Part shown: one piece after another, positions 1 to 8,146 of the stretch | Position numbering within the stretch: the stretch's first letter is position 1 | How the letters are laid out: each line of letters begins with the position of its first letter | DNA from: Burkholderiaceae bacterium | GTDB lineage: Bacteria; Pseudomonadota; Gammaproteobacteria; Burkholderiales; Burkholderiaceae_D | Reading direction: 5' to 3' | DNA: 64,000 nt | NCBI GenBank assembly: GCA_031291325.1 | Contig: JARLJG010000059.1 | Location: 1 to 64,000 of the forward strand | Made by a program: the position numbers and the translations under genes | The notes under the pieces: generated by a model | Databases searched by the model: none | What the model was told of the DNA's origin: nothing | What the model saw: only the letters and a program-made list of their open reading frames with translations

Positions 1-112
1 GGTGCAAGTGTGCGTTTTTCCGGCTTTCTGGCTAGGCGCGACGACGCGGCGGACTGCATTCCGCAAGGAGGAGCAAGGACGCCAGGGAGCCGGAAAAATG
101 TGCAATTGCGCC
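1..112. repeat. Hairpin-forming intergenic repeat at the window edge
   Basis: The two ends form a long imperfect inverted repeat of about 30 bp. The outer left arm contains TTTTTCCGGCT and the right arm contains AGCCGGAAAAA, with further pairing outside these cores. The centre is GC-rich (GCGACGACGCGGCGG, then GAGGAGC). The architecture resembles the element at 62613-62734, although the arm sequences differ. It may begin before the window. No gene is visible between here and the protease that ends at 215. Confidence 0.6.
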
Positions 113-214
113 TGTAGCGCTGTCACCTTATAGGTGAACGGGTTAATTTCACATAATCCTAATGTATTCATATACTAATCGAAATCTGAAAGCGGTCAAC
201 TGCCGTTTCTAGGG

Positions 215-1783
215 TTATTTCTCCACCTTCGACTGCCACACCGCCATCATGTCCTTCGACCCTTGCTCGCGGATGCCGTTGTCGTTCAGGATTTCTTCGG
301 TGGCCGCCAGCAACTCCTTGCGTGGCAATACGATATTTTCGCTGATGCGCTGGTCGAATTTAATCACCACCAAATCGTCCTTCAAATCGCGCAGCAAGAT
401 CACCAGATGGCGCAGGCTGCGCACCGGCTTGTCGTTGATCGAGTAGATTACCGAGCCGAAGCGGTTGTCGTAGCCGGTCACCAGCTTGTGCGGAAAAAAC
501 GGCGCGCTGACGACCACCAATTCCTCGCGGTTCGGCTCCGGCGCTTCGCCGAACTTGGTCACCAGCGGGCTGCCGTTGTATGCATACGCATTCAGGGTGC
601 CGGCATTGCCGGTGATTAAGTTGCGGAATTCGTTGGTCGCCCTGGAAAAGACGAGCGGGCCGACGATGAAATACGAAGGATAATCGTCCATCAGCGATGG
701 AATCATCTCCGGCGGGCTGGCGCGCACCGGCAATTGGATCTTCTGCGTCTTGCCGTCGCGGATGATGGTCAACGGCAGCTTGCCGTTCTTGGCCAATTGT
801 TGCACGCGGTATTGGAAGCGCATATTGAGATCGGGGCCGAGCTTGATCAAGCCCTGGTCGTCGATCGGCGTATCGCCGATATGGGTGATGACATCCCACT
901 CCTTCAGCGGATAGGACGGCGTGCTTTCCGCCGGCTTTTGCACCACCATGCCTTGCACCGACTTGTCCAGCTTCAGGTAGGTGCGCAAGGCCGGGTTTTC
1001 CAGCGTTTGCAGCGAGTCGAACATCGCCGGTTTGCCGTCGTAGTGGCCATCGGCGATATCTTGCAGGAATAATTCGATTTCTTCGTTGGGGATGATGTAA
1101 CCGATATTCTGCACATTGGTTGCCGTCGAGAACGCCAGCCCGATCATCTTGTCGCCGGCGATTACCGGCCCGCCGCTATTGCCGGGATTGATTGCCGCAT
1201 CGATTTGAATGCGCAAGCCGGACGTGTAGTAGTTGTAAGGAACGAACTCGATGCGCGAAACGATGCCCTTGGTAATCGACAGCGAAGTGCCACCGGTCGG
1301 GTAGCCGAATGCATACACCGCGTCCTTGATTTCCGGCAAGATGTTGGCGCGCTGCGGCGCCTTGTGCGTGGCGAAGAACGATTCGTCGTCCAGTTTCAAG
1401 ACTGCCAGATCGATGCCGCGCGCGATCGCTACCACGCTGGCGGAAATCTTGTCGCCGCCCTGCTTGGCCTGGATCTGGATTTGGCTGGCATAGCCGACCA
1501 CGTGCGCGTTGGTCAAGATGCGCTTGCCCTCGATCACCACGCCGGATCCGGTAATATCTTGCGGCGCCGCCTTGCTCCACGGGCGGAATGGATCGGGCGC
1601 GCGGATCGTCGAAAAAATCTTGACCACCGCATTTTCCAATTGCGCGGGCGAGGCGGTGGCAATTTCGGCGTTTGGCGCATCCGGGTTTGTTGCTGCTTGT
1701 GCGCAGGCTGAAAATGCGGGCAGGGCGCAGGCGACGACCAGCAGGAGGCGACTGCAAATGCGGGGAATTGGGCGTGCTGTCAT
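215..1783 (-). CDS. Secreted trypsin-like serine protease with PDZ-like domains (DegP/HtrA type)
   Basis: A 522-residue protein. It starts with an export signal (hydrophobic run about residues 13-30), so it probably acts in the periplasm. The chymotrypsin-fold catalytic triad is readable: His94 in TNAHVV, Asp125 in GIDLAVLK, and Ser203 in GNSGGP. The protease domain covers roughly residues 45-250. The C-terminal half looks like two PDZ-like modules (about 260-350 and 400-490), as in DegP/Deg-family quality-control proteases, but the sequence is diverged and the target is unknown. A Cys near the end of the signal could be a weak lipobox, though the preceding residues fit poorly. It stands alone, with the downstream repeat at 1-112. 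Confidence 0.85.
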   Translation of the reverse strand: MTARPIPRICSRLLLVVACALPAFSACAQAATNPDAPNAEIATASPAQLENAVVKIFSTIRAPDPFRPWSKAAPQDITGSGVVIEGKRILTNAHVVGYASQIQIQAKQGGDKISASVVAIARGIDLAVLKLDDESFFATHKAPQRANILPEIKDAVYAFGYPTGGTSLSITKGIVSRIEFVPYNYYTSGLRIQIDAAINPGNSGGPVIAGDKMIGLAFSTATNVQNIGYIIPNEEIELFLQDIADGHYDGKPAMFDSLQTLENPALRTYLKLDKSVQGMVVQKPAESTPSYPLKEWDVITHIGDTPIDDQGLIKLGPDLNMRFQYRVQQLAKNGKLPLTIIRDGKTQKIQLPVRASPPEMIPSLMDDYPSYFIVGPLVFSRATNEFRNLITGNAGTLNAYAYNGSPLVTKFGEAPEPNREELVVVSAPFFPHKLVTGYDNRFGSVIYSINDKPVRSLRHLVILLRDLKDDLVVIKFDQRISENIVLPRKELLAATEEILNDNGIREQGSKDMMAVWQSKVEK

Positions 1784-1831
1784 GGAGATTTCGATATTTT
1801 CAGGATTGATTATTATGCGATATTAAGCGGT

Positions 1832-2257
1832 TCAACCGTAGGAGCCGCCGGTAAACATCAAGTCGAAGCTGCGGGAAATGACGAAAATCAAGCCGCCCAT
1901 GCCGCCGGCCAGCGTCAGCACCAGGATCAGCGCCAATGGCCACGCAGATTCGGACTTGCGGCCCGAAGCAGGGTTGTATTTGGCATCCCATTTGCTGTCG
2001 GGAGTCAGGCCCAGGACCAAGGCTTCAAGCAGCGCAGCCAGCAGCGACAAGATGAAAGGCGAGATCAATACCATCGCCCATGCCGGCCCCAGCTTGTTGC
2101 CAACGATGCCGCCGACAGCAGATAGTGGCAGGCTCGCCAGATGCAGCCAGGCCCAGCGATCGCGCCACCCATGCAGATAAAAGCGGTGCAAACCGGCAGC
2201 GCCGACAGTCGATGCCAACAAGGTGGCAATGGTTTTATTTTTGTGGCCGGCGGGCAT
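1832..2257 (-). CDS. Small TM2-domain-like membrane protein
   Basis: A 141-residue protein. The N-terminus (KNKTIATLLAS...G..GLHRFYL) has the hallmark of the TM2/NINE family, in which a charged start precedes a glycine-rich helix and an HRFYL motif. Three to four hydrophobic segments are visible (about residues 10-30, 40-70 and 105-130). Family members are inner-membrane proteins of unknown biochemical role. The gene ends 49 bases before the protease start on the same strand, so cotranscription with the protease is possible. No other function can be inferred. Confidence 0.7.
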   Translation of the reverse strand: MPAGHKNKTIATLLASTVGAAGLHRFYLHGWRDRWAWLHLASLPLSAVGGIVGNKLGPAWAMVLISPFILSLLAALLEALVLGLTPDSKWDAKYNPASGRKSESAWPLALILVLTLAGGMGGLIFVISRSFDLMFTGGSYG

Positions 2258-2344
2258 CAGGCATCATTCATTGAGTTTGCTTTACAGTATGCGACAAGAA
2301 CGTAGCATTTTGCCATACCTTGCAGCAGGTAAATTCCTGCCGAC

Positions 2345-2596
2345 GATAATGAGCAGGGCCGGAGCATCAAAATTCTAATGAATTCAATGCAATAACGTGT
2401 CCCCTCCCCTTTGCAGGGGCGCCCGGCGAGGGGGAGGGTTAGGGAGGGGGTAGTGCGGTAGAGATACGTAATGCGGTAATTTGAGCGCTCTACCCCCATC
2501 CCAACCTTCCCCCTACGCCGGGTGCCCCTGCAAGGGGGAAGGAGTGTAAGTGTCTGATTTTGCGTTAAATTTGATGCTCCGGCCCTGCGATAATGA
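2345..2596. mobile_element. MITE-like element with terminal inverted repeats and 8-bp target duplication
   Basis: The element proper is 2353-2588 (236 bp). Its ends are inverted repeats: GCAGGGCCGGAGCATCAAA at 2353-2371 pairs perfectly with the complement at 2570-2588, and weaker pairing continues inward. It is flanked by identical GATAATGA copies at 2345-2352 and 2589-2596, as expected for a transposition duplication. Inside are two G/C-tract hairpins around AGTGCG, the same core as the repeat at 20927-21052. It codes for nothing convincing. It sits between the TM2-like gene and the rpsP promoter and occupies most of an otherwise empty 495 bp gap. Confidence 0.8.
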
Positions 2597-2682
2597 GGAA
2601 GGCGAACGACCGGATGGCGCACTGCGAAATCTGTATAAAATATTAATTTTGTTGTTCTGTCGCCGCTGCGTTTAAACCCTTC

Positions 2683-2712
2683 TTGCCAAGAAGCGGGTTT
2701 GTGCGCTATAAT
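2683..2712 (+). promoter_or_regulatory. Sigma-70 promoter of the rpsP operon
   Basis: TTGCCA at 2683-2688 and a perfect TATAAT at 2707-2712 are separated by 18 bp, about 40 bp before the rpsP start. The strong -10 suits a ribosomal-protein operon. Confidence 0.7.
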
Positions 2713-2752
2713 TTGCGGCTTTTTCCGTGTTCGAACACTTTTTGGAAACATT

Positions 2753-3007
2753 ATGGTCGTTATTCGTTTAGCTCGTGGTGGCGCAAAGAAGCGCCCGTTT
2801 TTCAACATCGTAGCCACTGATTCGCGCAATCGCCGCGATGGTCGCTTCATTGAGCGTATTGGCTTTTACAATCCGGTCGCGTCAGGTGCAGAAGAGTCCT
2901 TCCGCATCGTGCAAGACCGCTTGACTTACTGGCAAGGCGTCGGCGCACAATTGTCGCCTACCGTTGCACGTTTGGTCAGCCAATCCGGCAAGAAAGCGGC
3001 AGCTTGA
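2753..3007 (+). CDS. rpsP: 30S ribosomal protein S16
   Basis: An 84-residue protein that starts [10 protein letters not shown], the invariant S16 N-terminus, and has the usual family length. I chose the ATG at 2753 over an upstream in-frame start at 2699, because the extra 18 codons have no counterpart in S16 and would run through the promoter. It is the first gene of rpsP-rimM-trmD-rplS, the conserved bacterial order that couples small-subunit assembly, rRNA maturation and tRNA m1G37 methylation. Confidence 0.97.
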   Translation: MVVIRLARGGAKKRPFFNIVATDSRNRRDGRFIERIGFYNPVASGAEESFRIVQDRLTYWQGVGAQLSPTVARLVSQSGKKAAA

Positions 3008-3080
3008 TCGTTGCCACGGTTGTTGCAACCAAGCGTTGCGGCACTGCGTTGGTAGCGAAACTGTTGAAAAGCATATCGGT

Positions 3081-3653
3081 GTGAACTCGTCGCATCGGAA
3101 CGCCTCGGGGGTGGCAATACCCTCGGACTTGGTGGCGGTTGGGTATGTGTCCGGCGCCTACGGCTTGCAAGGCTGGGTCAGGATCAAGCCCTACTCGAAC
3201 GAAGCGGATGCGCTGTTGCACGCGAAAACCTGGTGGCTGGGAAATCCCGAACAGCCGCAGCAATTGCGCGATGTCGACATGATGCAGGCCAAGCACCACA
3301 GCGGCGATGTCGTCGCGCAGTTGGTCGGCGTGGCGGGACGCGATGTGGCAGAGGCCTTGAAGGGCAATGCCGTGCAAATATCGCGCCGGCATTTTCCCGC
3401 GTTGTTGGACGGTGAATTTTACTGGGTCGATTTGATCGGCCTGCAAGTCGACAATCTGCAAGGCGAGAGCCTGGGCGTGGTCGACAGCATGATGGACAAC
3501 GGCGCGCACCCGATTTTAAAGCTTGCGCTGCCTGTCGTGGCAGGCCTTGAACAGAAGCAACAGGAAATATTGATCCCGTTCGTCGATCAGTTCGTCAAGC
3601 AAGTCGATTTGGCTGCGAAGAAGATCACGGTCGACTGGGGACTTGATTATTAA
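3081..3653 (+). CDS. rimM: Ribosome maturation factor RimM
   Basis: About 190 residues. RimM binds S19 and helps mature the 30S head. The N-terminal barrel motif VGYVSGAYGLQGWVRIKPYS and the C-terminal PRC-barrel region (EFYWVDLIGL, ILIPFVDQFV) are characteristic. The frame is open back to 2964, inside rpsP. I prefer the GTG at 3081, a few codons before the conserved IPSDLVAVG. The start is not certain because the ribosome binding site is weak. The gene is second in the S16 operon. Confidence 0.93.
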   Translation: MNSSHRNASGVAIPSDLVAVGYVSGAYGLQGWVRIKPYSNEADALLHAKTWWLGNPEQPQQLRDVDMMQAKHHSGDVVAQLVGVAGRDVAEALKGNAVQISRRHFPALLDGEFYWVDLIGLQVDNLQGESLGVVDSMMDNGAHPILKLALPVVAGLEQKQQEILIPFVDQFVKQVDLAAKKITVDWGLDY

Positions 3654-3707
3654 TGCTGGAATGGACGCGCGTGCAAGGGCGTTGACGGTTTTTGGAGTGG
3701 CAACGAG

Positions 3708-4454
3708 ATGCAATTCGATGTAATCACGTTGTTCCCGGAAATGTTCGCGGCGATTACGCAGTCTGGCGTCACCCGGCGCGGGTTCGAGCAACAGAAATGG
3801 TCGCTTTCCCTATGGAATCCGCGCGATTTCACCAGCGACAACCATAGGACGGTGGACGATCGCCCCTATGGCGGCGGCCCCGGCATGGTGATGCTGGCCA
3901 AGCCGCTGGATGCGGCCATCGATGCAGCGGTCGCGCGCCAGGCAGAGCAAGGTTTGCCGACCCCGCGCGTGGTGTATTTGTCGCCGCAAGGGCAGCGTTT
4001 GACGCATCATAAAGTGATGCAACTGACGGCGGAGCCGGGCCTGGTGTTGTTGTGCGGGCGTTATGAAGCGGTCGACCAGCGTTTGCTGGCGCGCCGTGTC
4101 GACGAAGAAATCAGCCTCGGCGATTTCGTGTTGTCCGGCGGCGAGTTGCCGGCGATGGCCTTGATCGATGCGGTGGTGCGGCAATTGCCGGGTGTGTTGA
4201 ACGACGACGCATCGGCAGCGCAAGACAGTTTTGTCAACGGCTTGCTGGATTGTCCGCATTACACGCGGCCGGAAGTGTACGAAGGCATGCCGGTGCCGCC
4301 GGTATTGCTGGGCGGGCATCATGCCGAAATTGAAAAATGGCGGCGCGAACAGGCGTTGCAGGCGACCGTCGCCAAACGCCCGGATTTGATTGCGAAAGCG
4401 CGTGCGGAAGGCTTGTTGACACGCGCCGACGAAAAGTTTTTGAGCAGTTTGTAG
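3708..4454 (+). CDS. trmD: tRNA (guanine-N1)-methyltransferase TrmD
   Basis: A 248-residue SPOUT methyltransferase that makes m1G37 in tRNAs and so prevents +1 frameshifting. The knotted S-adenosylmethionine site is visible as [12 protein letters not shown] and [15 protein letters not shown]. The N-terminus [11 protein letters not shown] and the family-typical YGGGPGMVM are intact. It lies 54 bases after rimM in the S16 operon, and its length is normal. Confidence 0.97.
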   Translation: MQFDVITLFPEMFAAITQSGVTRRGFEQQKWSLSLWNPRDFTSDNHRTVDDRPYGGGPGMVMLAKPLDAAIDAAVARQAEQGLPTPRVVYLSPQGQRLTHHKVMQLTAEPGLVLLCGRYEAVDQRLLARRVDEEISLGDFVLSGGELPAMALIDAVVRQLPGVLNDDASAAQDSFVNGLLDCPHYTRPEVYEGMPVPPVLLGGHHAEIEKWRREQALQATVAKRPDLIAKARAEGLLTRADEKFLSSL

Positions 4455-4569
4455 TTGGTAGTAGCAGTAATGGCAGTAAAGAGCCGCTGCGATCTTGGAT
4501 CGCCGGCACGTTTAACCCCATCCTCTACTGGGCACTCAGGCGCCAGCACGATGGCATATGGAGCTAAAA

Positions 4570-4956
4570 ATGGACTTGATCCAAACACTAGAGCAAGAAG
4601 AGATTACCCGTCTCGGCAAGAATATCCCCGAGTTCGCCCCTGGCGACACCGTGGTCGTCAACGTCACCGTGGTTGAAGGCACACGCAAGCGCGCCCAGGC
4701 TTACGAAGGCGTCGTGATTTCGCGCCGCAATCGCGGTCTGAATTCCAATTTCATCGTCCGCAAGATTTCCTCCGGCGAAGGCGTCGAGCGTACATTCCAA
4801 TTGTACTCGCCGCTGATCGCATCGATCGAAGTCAAGCGTCGTGGCGATGTGCGCCGCGCAAAGCTGTATTATCTGCGTGAACGCTCCGGCAAGTCGGCGC
4901 GTATCAAGGAAAAACTGCCGAACCGCCGTGCAACAAGCAAGCAAGCCGCAGAATAA
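4570..4956 (+). CDS. rplS: 50S ribosomal protein L19
   Basis: A 128-residue protein with [12 protein letters not shown], the standard L19 start, and the conserved [23 protein letters not shown] and [16 protein letters not shown] blocks. Two in-frame ATGs exist, at 4558 and 4570. The second is chosen because GGAG at 4560-4563 sits six bases before it, whereas the first would leave that site inside the gene. It is the last gene of the operon and is followed directly by a strong terminator. Confidence 0.97.
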   Translation: MDLIQTLEQEEITRLGKNIPEFAPGDTVVVNVTVVEGTRKRAQAYEGVVISRRNRGLNSNFIVRKISSGEGVERTFQLYSPLIASIEVKRRGDVRRAKLYYLRERSGKSARIKEKLPNRRATSKQAAE

Positions 4957-4975
4957 TTGCGCTGGTTTGCATGCA

Positions 4976-5006
4976 AAAAAAGGGCACCGGCTGGTGCCCT
5001 TTTTGC
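4976..5006 (+). terminator. Rho-independent terminator of the rpsP operon
   Basis: GGGCACC and GGTGCCC (4982-4999) form a 7 bp GC-rich stem with a 4-base loop, followed by TTTTTGCTTT. An A-tract before the stem extends the pairing. Confidence 0.92.
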
Positions 5007-5020
5007 TTTAAGGAATTGCC

Positions 5021-5689
5021 TTGACCAAACTTCTCTTCGATCCGCACGACATTCCGGTGCAATCGCTCGCCGGTGAAGCGGCGCTAGGTCCCGAGCGGCT
5101 GACCGCGCCGTGGTTGCGCGCGCGCTTCGCCAATCCGCCCGCATGGCATCCCGAATCGTCGGACGAGCATTTGCTGGGCGCCAAAATCGCCACCTTGACA
5201 CCGGCGTCGGTGCTGATGCCGATCGTCCAGCGCGAGGACGGGCTGACCTTGATGTTTACGCTGCGCAGCGAACATTTGACCGATCATGGCGGCCAGATCA
5301 GTTTGCCAGGCGGCAGGAGGGAAGAGCACGATGCGTCGGCAGTCGAAACGGCTTTGCGGGAAACCGAAGAGGAAGTGGGCCTGGATCGGCGGCACGTCGA
5401 AGTATTGGGCGCGCTGCCGGATTATTTGACCGTGACCGGCTATCGCGTCACGCCCGTGGTGTCGCTGGTGCAGCCGCCGTTTGCAATCCAGGCCGATCCC
5501 GAGGAAGTTGCCGAGGTATTCGAAGTGCCGCTCGCCTTCCTGATGGATGGCGCGCACCATCAATTGCGGGCGGTGGAGCAAGCGAACGGCGTGCGGCGCG
5601 CCTTTTACGCAATGCCGTACGAGCGCTTTTTCATTTGGGGCGCGACTGCCGGCATGCTGCGCAACCTGTTCCACTTCTTGCGTGCGTGA
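5021..5689 (+). CDS. NUDIX hydrolase, probable CoA pyrophosphatase (NudL-like)
   Basis: A 222-residue protein. The NUDIX signature spans about residues 97-121, with LPGGRREEHD followed by TALRETEEEVGL. The LPGG...D...TALRE spacing is that of the UPF0035 CoA-diphosphatase branch, which splits CoA into phosphopantetheine and 3',5'-ADP; this assignment is from family knowledge. It starts at TTG (5021), with AAGGA about 7 bases upstream and no ATG before residue 66. It begins just after the rplS terminator, so it probably has its own promoter or depends on read-through. Confidence 0.85.
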   Translation: MTKLLFDPHDIPVQSLAGEAALGPERLTAPWLRARFANPPAWHPESSDEHLLGAKIATLTPASVLMPIVQREDGLTLMFTLRSEHLTDHGGQISLPGGRREEHDASAVETALRETEEEVGLDRRHVEVLGALPDYLTVTGYRVTPVVSLVQPPFAIQADPEEVAEVFEVPLAFLMDGAHHQLRAVEQANGVRRAFYAMPYERFFIWGATAGMLRNLFHFLRA

Positions 5690-5751
5690 AACGCAGCGCA
5701 ATGCTATACATGACGCCACGCTGACCTTGGTGTGGGTGTTTGCTGTCTGGC

Positions 5752-5916
5752 GCGATTCAAACTGTGTGGAAAATATTAACTGAATGTCCAAAATCTCCGT
5801 CTTTCCCGCGCAGGCGGGAATCCATGAGCCGATAGTCATAGCCGATTCAGTATGGATTCCCGCCTTCGCGGGAAAGACGGAGGGGATAATGAAAGTTCCT
5901 CTCGACTTTGAATCGC
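5752..5916. mobile_element. 165-bp inverted-repeat element, copy 1
   Basis: GCGATTCAAA at 5752-5761 and TTTGAATCGC at 5907-5916 form 10 bp terminal inverted repeats. Inside are two dRS3-like palindromes, TTTCCCGCGCAGGCGGGAA and TTCCCGCCTTCGCGGGAAA. The whole element, including the non-palindromic flanks (GGATAATGAAAGTTCCTC), recurs in inverted orientation at 16194-16357. Together with plain flanking sequence it fills the 304 bp gap between the NUDIX gene and the CobD-like gene. Confidence 0.8.
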
Positions 5917-5993
5917 ACCCATTGCTACCTGTCGATTTGATTCCGGCGCTGCGCTGCGCTATCGTACGGGGTAATTCAAAATAAGGCTGCTAG

Positions 5994-6950
5994 ATGACAT
6001 TTCTTTCCATTCTTTGCGCATTGCTGATCGAACAACTCAAGCCGCTGCGTGCCGACAATCCCATCTATACCGCGATCCGGGCGATGGCGACGCGCATGGA
6101 AGCCTGGTTCAATGCCGGGCAGGCTCAGCATGGGCGGCTGGGCTGGTGGGTGATGATGGCCTCGCTGATGGTGCCGACCGCCGGCATTTATTGGCTCTGT
6201 AAATGGTTTAATCCGGTCGCGGCCTTGCTGTGGAATATCCTGATCGTGTATCTGACGCTCGGTTTGCGCCACTACAGCCACTACTTCACGTCGATCCAAC
6301 TGGCCTTGAGCGCCGGCGACGAGGCGACCGCGCGCACCCTGCTGGCCGAATGGACCAAGCAAGACACCGCTACGTTGAACGTCAGCGAAATTTCGCGCCT
6401 GGCGGTCGAACAGGCGTTGATTACCACGCACCGCAACGTGTTCGGGGTGTTTTTCTGGTTCCTGATGCCGCTCGGCCCGGCTTGCGCGGTGATGTACCGC
6501 GTGGCGGAATATCTGGCGCGCGCCTGGAACGAGCCGGACCACATGAAGAACGAAGAGTTTGGCCGTTTTGCGGCGAGAGCATTTTATTGGGTCGATTGGC
6601 TGCCGGTGCGCTTGACCGCGATTGCATTTGCGGTGGTCGGCAACTTCGAGGATGCCATCTACGCCTGGCGCAACTTTGCCGAACGCTGGCCCGACCCGGC
6701 GATCGGCATCGTGTTGTCGGCTGGCGGCGGAGCGATGGGCGTGCGCCTTGGCACGCCGCTGGTCAATGCCGCCGATGTCTTGCCGCCCGACGCGATGTCG
6801 ATGGAATCGACCGGCATCGAAGCCGACACCCCGCCCGGCGAAGAGTCGAGCGCACGCGCCTTGCAAAGCACGGTCGGCCTGGTGTGGCGCGCGTTGCTGT
6901 TGTGGATGCTGCTATTGCTGCTGCTTTCGATTGCCGTCTTGTTCGGTTAG
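5994..6950 (+). CDS. CobD/CbiB-family membrane protein
   Basis: A 318-residue integral membrane protein. Its N-terminus (MTFLSILCALLIEQLKPL) and overall layout match the CobD/CbiB/AmpE group common in betaproteobacteria. Hydrophobic segments are seen at about residues 45-90, 150-180, 205-225 and 295-318. True CobD condenses aminopropanol with adenosylcobyric acid, but no other cobalamin gene is nearby. The biosynthetic role is therefore unproven, and this may be the AmpE-like branch. Neighbours give no pathway context. Confidence 0.7.
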   Translation: MTFLSILCALLIEQLKPLRADNPIYTAIRAMATRMEAWFNAGQAQHGRLGWWVMMASLMVPTAGIYWLCKWFNPVAALLWNILIVYLTLGLRHYSHYFTSIQLALSAGDEATARTLLAEWTKQDTATLNVSEISRLAVEQALITTHRNVFGVFFWFLMPLGPACAVMYRVAEYLARAWNEPDHMKNEEFGRFAARAFYWVDWLPVRLTAIAFAVVGNFEDAIYAWRNFAERWPDPAIGIVLSAGGGAMGVRLGTPLVNAADVLPPDAMSMESTGIEADTPPGEESSARALQSTVGLVWRALLLWMLLLLLLSIAVLFG

Positions 6951-7005
6951 AGCTGGTGGCCAGCCGCGCCGCTCCCCGTTGCCCTTTCTGCATTGTGAAA
7001 TCATA

Positions 7006-7208
7006 TTTCACTCCAAGTCTTCTATAAGATATAATACGTATGAATTTCCTGGCAGGCCGTTCGACCCGAGCGGCCGCCAGGATTGCCCTGTATCCCTATA
7101 GGGAGGGGATGTCTGCGGACGGTATGGCGTTCGTTTTCAGGCATCGTTAGGCAGACGGGCGGCAAGCCGCTCGTGTTGACTGCTTCACTTATTCATCAAG
7201 CGGCGACC
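7006..7208 (+). promoter_or_regulatory. Promoter and long structured leader of the DUF3579 gene
   Basis: TATAAT at 7030-7035 has a poor -35 (TTTCAC, 7006-7011) 18 bp upstream. Initiation near 7042 would give a 5' leader of about 165 bases. The leader has a strong hairpin (CTGGC-A-GGCCG paired with CGGCC-GCCAG, about 7050-7080) and then a CCCTATAGGGAGGGG tract. No known riboswitch class was recognised. Confidence 0.4.
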
Positions 7209-7559
7209 ATGGACGACCCCGTTCAACCTCGAAACGCATCAGTGCGGCAGTTTTTCATTCTCGGACTCACCAAGGATGGGCGGCGCTTTCGTCCCAGCGA
7301 TTGGGCCGAGCGTCTATGTGGGGTGATGTCGCAGTTTCGTCCGGCGGGAAGCGGTGGCGCCAACGCGCACCTGAAGTATTCGCCGTACGTGCGGCCGACG
7401 GTGTTGGATGGCAACAAGGCCGTGGTCGTGCATGAAGATTTGCGCAAGATCGAGCCGCTGGCCTATCATTTCGTGCTCGATTTTGCCAAGGACAATGACC
7501 TGCAGGTAGTCGATGCCTGCCTGTTGCCGGACACCGACGGCGACAAGCGAAGCGCTTAG
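7209..7559 (+). CDS. DUF3579 domain-containing protein
   Basis: A 116-residue protein matching the DUF3579 family, which is largely betaproteobacterial and of unknown function. Recognisable features are FFILGLTKDGRRFRPSDWAERL, YSPYVRP and the HEDLR...P.AYHFVLDFAKDN region. No signal peptide or membrane segment is visible, so it should be cytosolic. The frame is open back to 7083. The ATG at 7209 is preferred because domain similarity begins shortly after it. A GC-rich hairpin at 7571-7595 separates it from convergent ohr. Confidence 0.75.
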   Translation: MDDPVQPRNASVRQFFILGLTKDGRRFRPSDWAERLCGVMSQFRPAGSGGANAHLKYSPYVRPTVLDGNKAVVVHEDLRKIEPLAYHFVLDFAKDNDLQVVDACLLPDTDGDKRSA

Positions 7560-7570
7560 CAGGGAAGAAC

Positions 7571-7595
7571 GCCGCCGCTAAAGCTTAGCGGCGGC
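7571..7595. terminator. Bidirectional hairpin between DUF3579 and ohr
   Basis: GCCGCCGCTAA at 7571-7581 pairs with TTAGCGGCGGC at 7585-7595, an 11 bp perfect stem with a 3-base loop between convergent genes. It lacks a clear T-run, so its termination efficiency is uncertain. Confidence 0.55.
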
Positions 7596-7607
7596 TGATC
7601 GCAGCAA

Positions 7608-8027
7608 TTAAACCACCGAGACCTTGACGTCGATATTGCCGCGTGTCGCGTTCGAATACGGGCAAACTTCGTGCGCTTTCGCCACCAAGGCCTGGGCTGC
7701 CGCGCCATCGAGGCCGGGCAGCGAAACCTTCAATTCCGCAGCCAGACCGAAGCCGCCCTTGTCGTTCGGGCCGATGCCGACTTCGGCGGTGACCGTCGTG
7801 TCGGCGGGCAATGCCAGCTTGGTCGCCGCAGCCACAAATTTCATCGCCGACAGGAAGCAGGCGGCATAGCCGGCGGCAAACATTTGTTCCGGGTTGGTGC
7901 CGTCGCCGCCAGCGCCGCCGAGTTCCTTGGGCGTGCTCAGCTTGACGTCGAGATGCTTATCGCTGGAAACCGCGCGGCCATCGCGACCGCCGGTGGCGGT
8001 TGAGTGAGCGGTATATAGAATCTGCAT
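7608..8027 (-). CDS. ohr: Organic hydroperoxide resistance protein Ohr
   Basis: A 139-residue Ohr/OsmC-fold thiol peroxidase that reduces organic peroxides. Both catalytic cysteines are present: the peroxidatic one in [10 protein letters not shown] (about residue 60) and the resolving one in [11 protein letters not shown] (near 125). The [12 protein letters not shown]-terminal motif is typical of Ohr rather than OsmC. It follows ohrR on the same strand, with an OhrR-type operator in the 119 bp between them. Induction by organic peroxide is therefore expected. Confidence 0.95.
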   Translation of the reverse strand: MQILYTAHSTATGGRDGRAVSSDKHLDVKLSTPKELGGAGGDGTNPEQMFAAGYAACFLSAMKFVAAATKLALPADTTVTAEVGIGPNDKGGFGLAAELKVSLPGLDGAAAQALVAKAHEVCPYSNATRGNIDVKVSVV

Positions 8028-8112
8028 GAATTTCTCCTTGGAAATGTTGGCGGTTGAAGCGCGAACAAGCGCACTGCTTCAAGACCGCAATATACATGCT
8101 TTTTAAGTTGTG

Positions 8113-8127
8113 CGCAATTTAATTGTG
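8113..8127. promoter_or_regulatory. OhrR operator
   Basis: The dyad CAATTTAATTG is centred at 8120 in the ohrR-ohr gap, about 85-100 bases before the ohr start. Known OhrR boxes are TACAATT-N-AATTGTA, and here CGCAATTTAATTGTG keeps the whole core. The fit is by inspection only. Confidence 0.75.
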
Positions 8128-8146
8128 TAAAATTGTTTTTCCATGA

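Noticed and set aside
2257-2850. 197-codon minus-strand frame
   Set aside because: It spans the MITE-like element, the rpsP promoter and the antisense of rpsP, with no domain or start signal.
5994-6950. Cobalamin biosynthesis locus
   Set aside because: Only one CobD-like gene is present, with no riboswitch and no other cob/cbi gene in the window.
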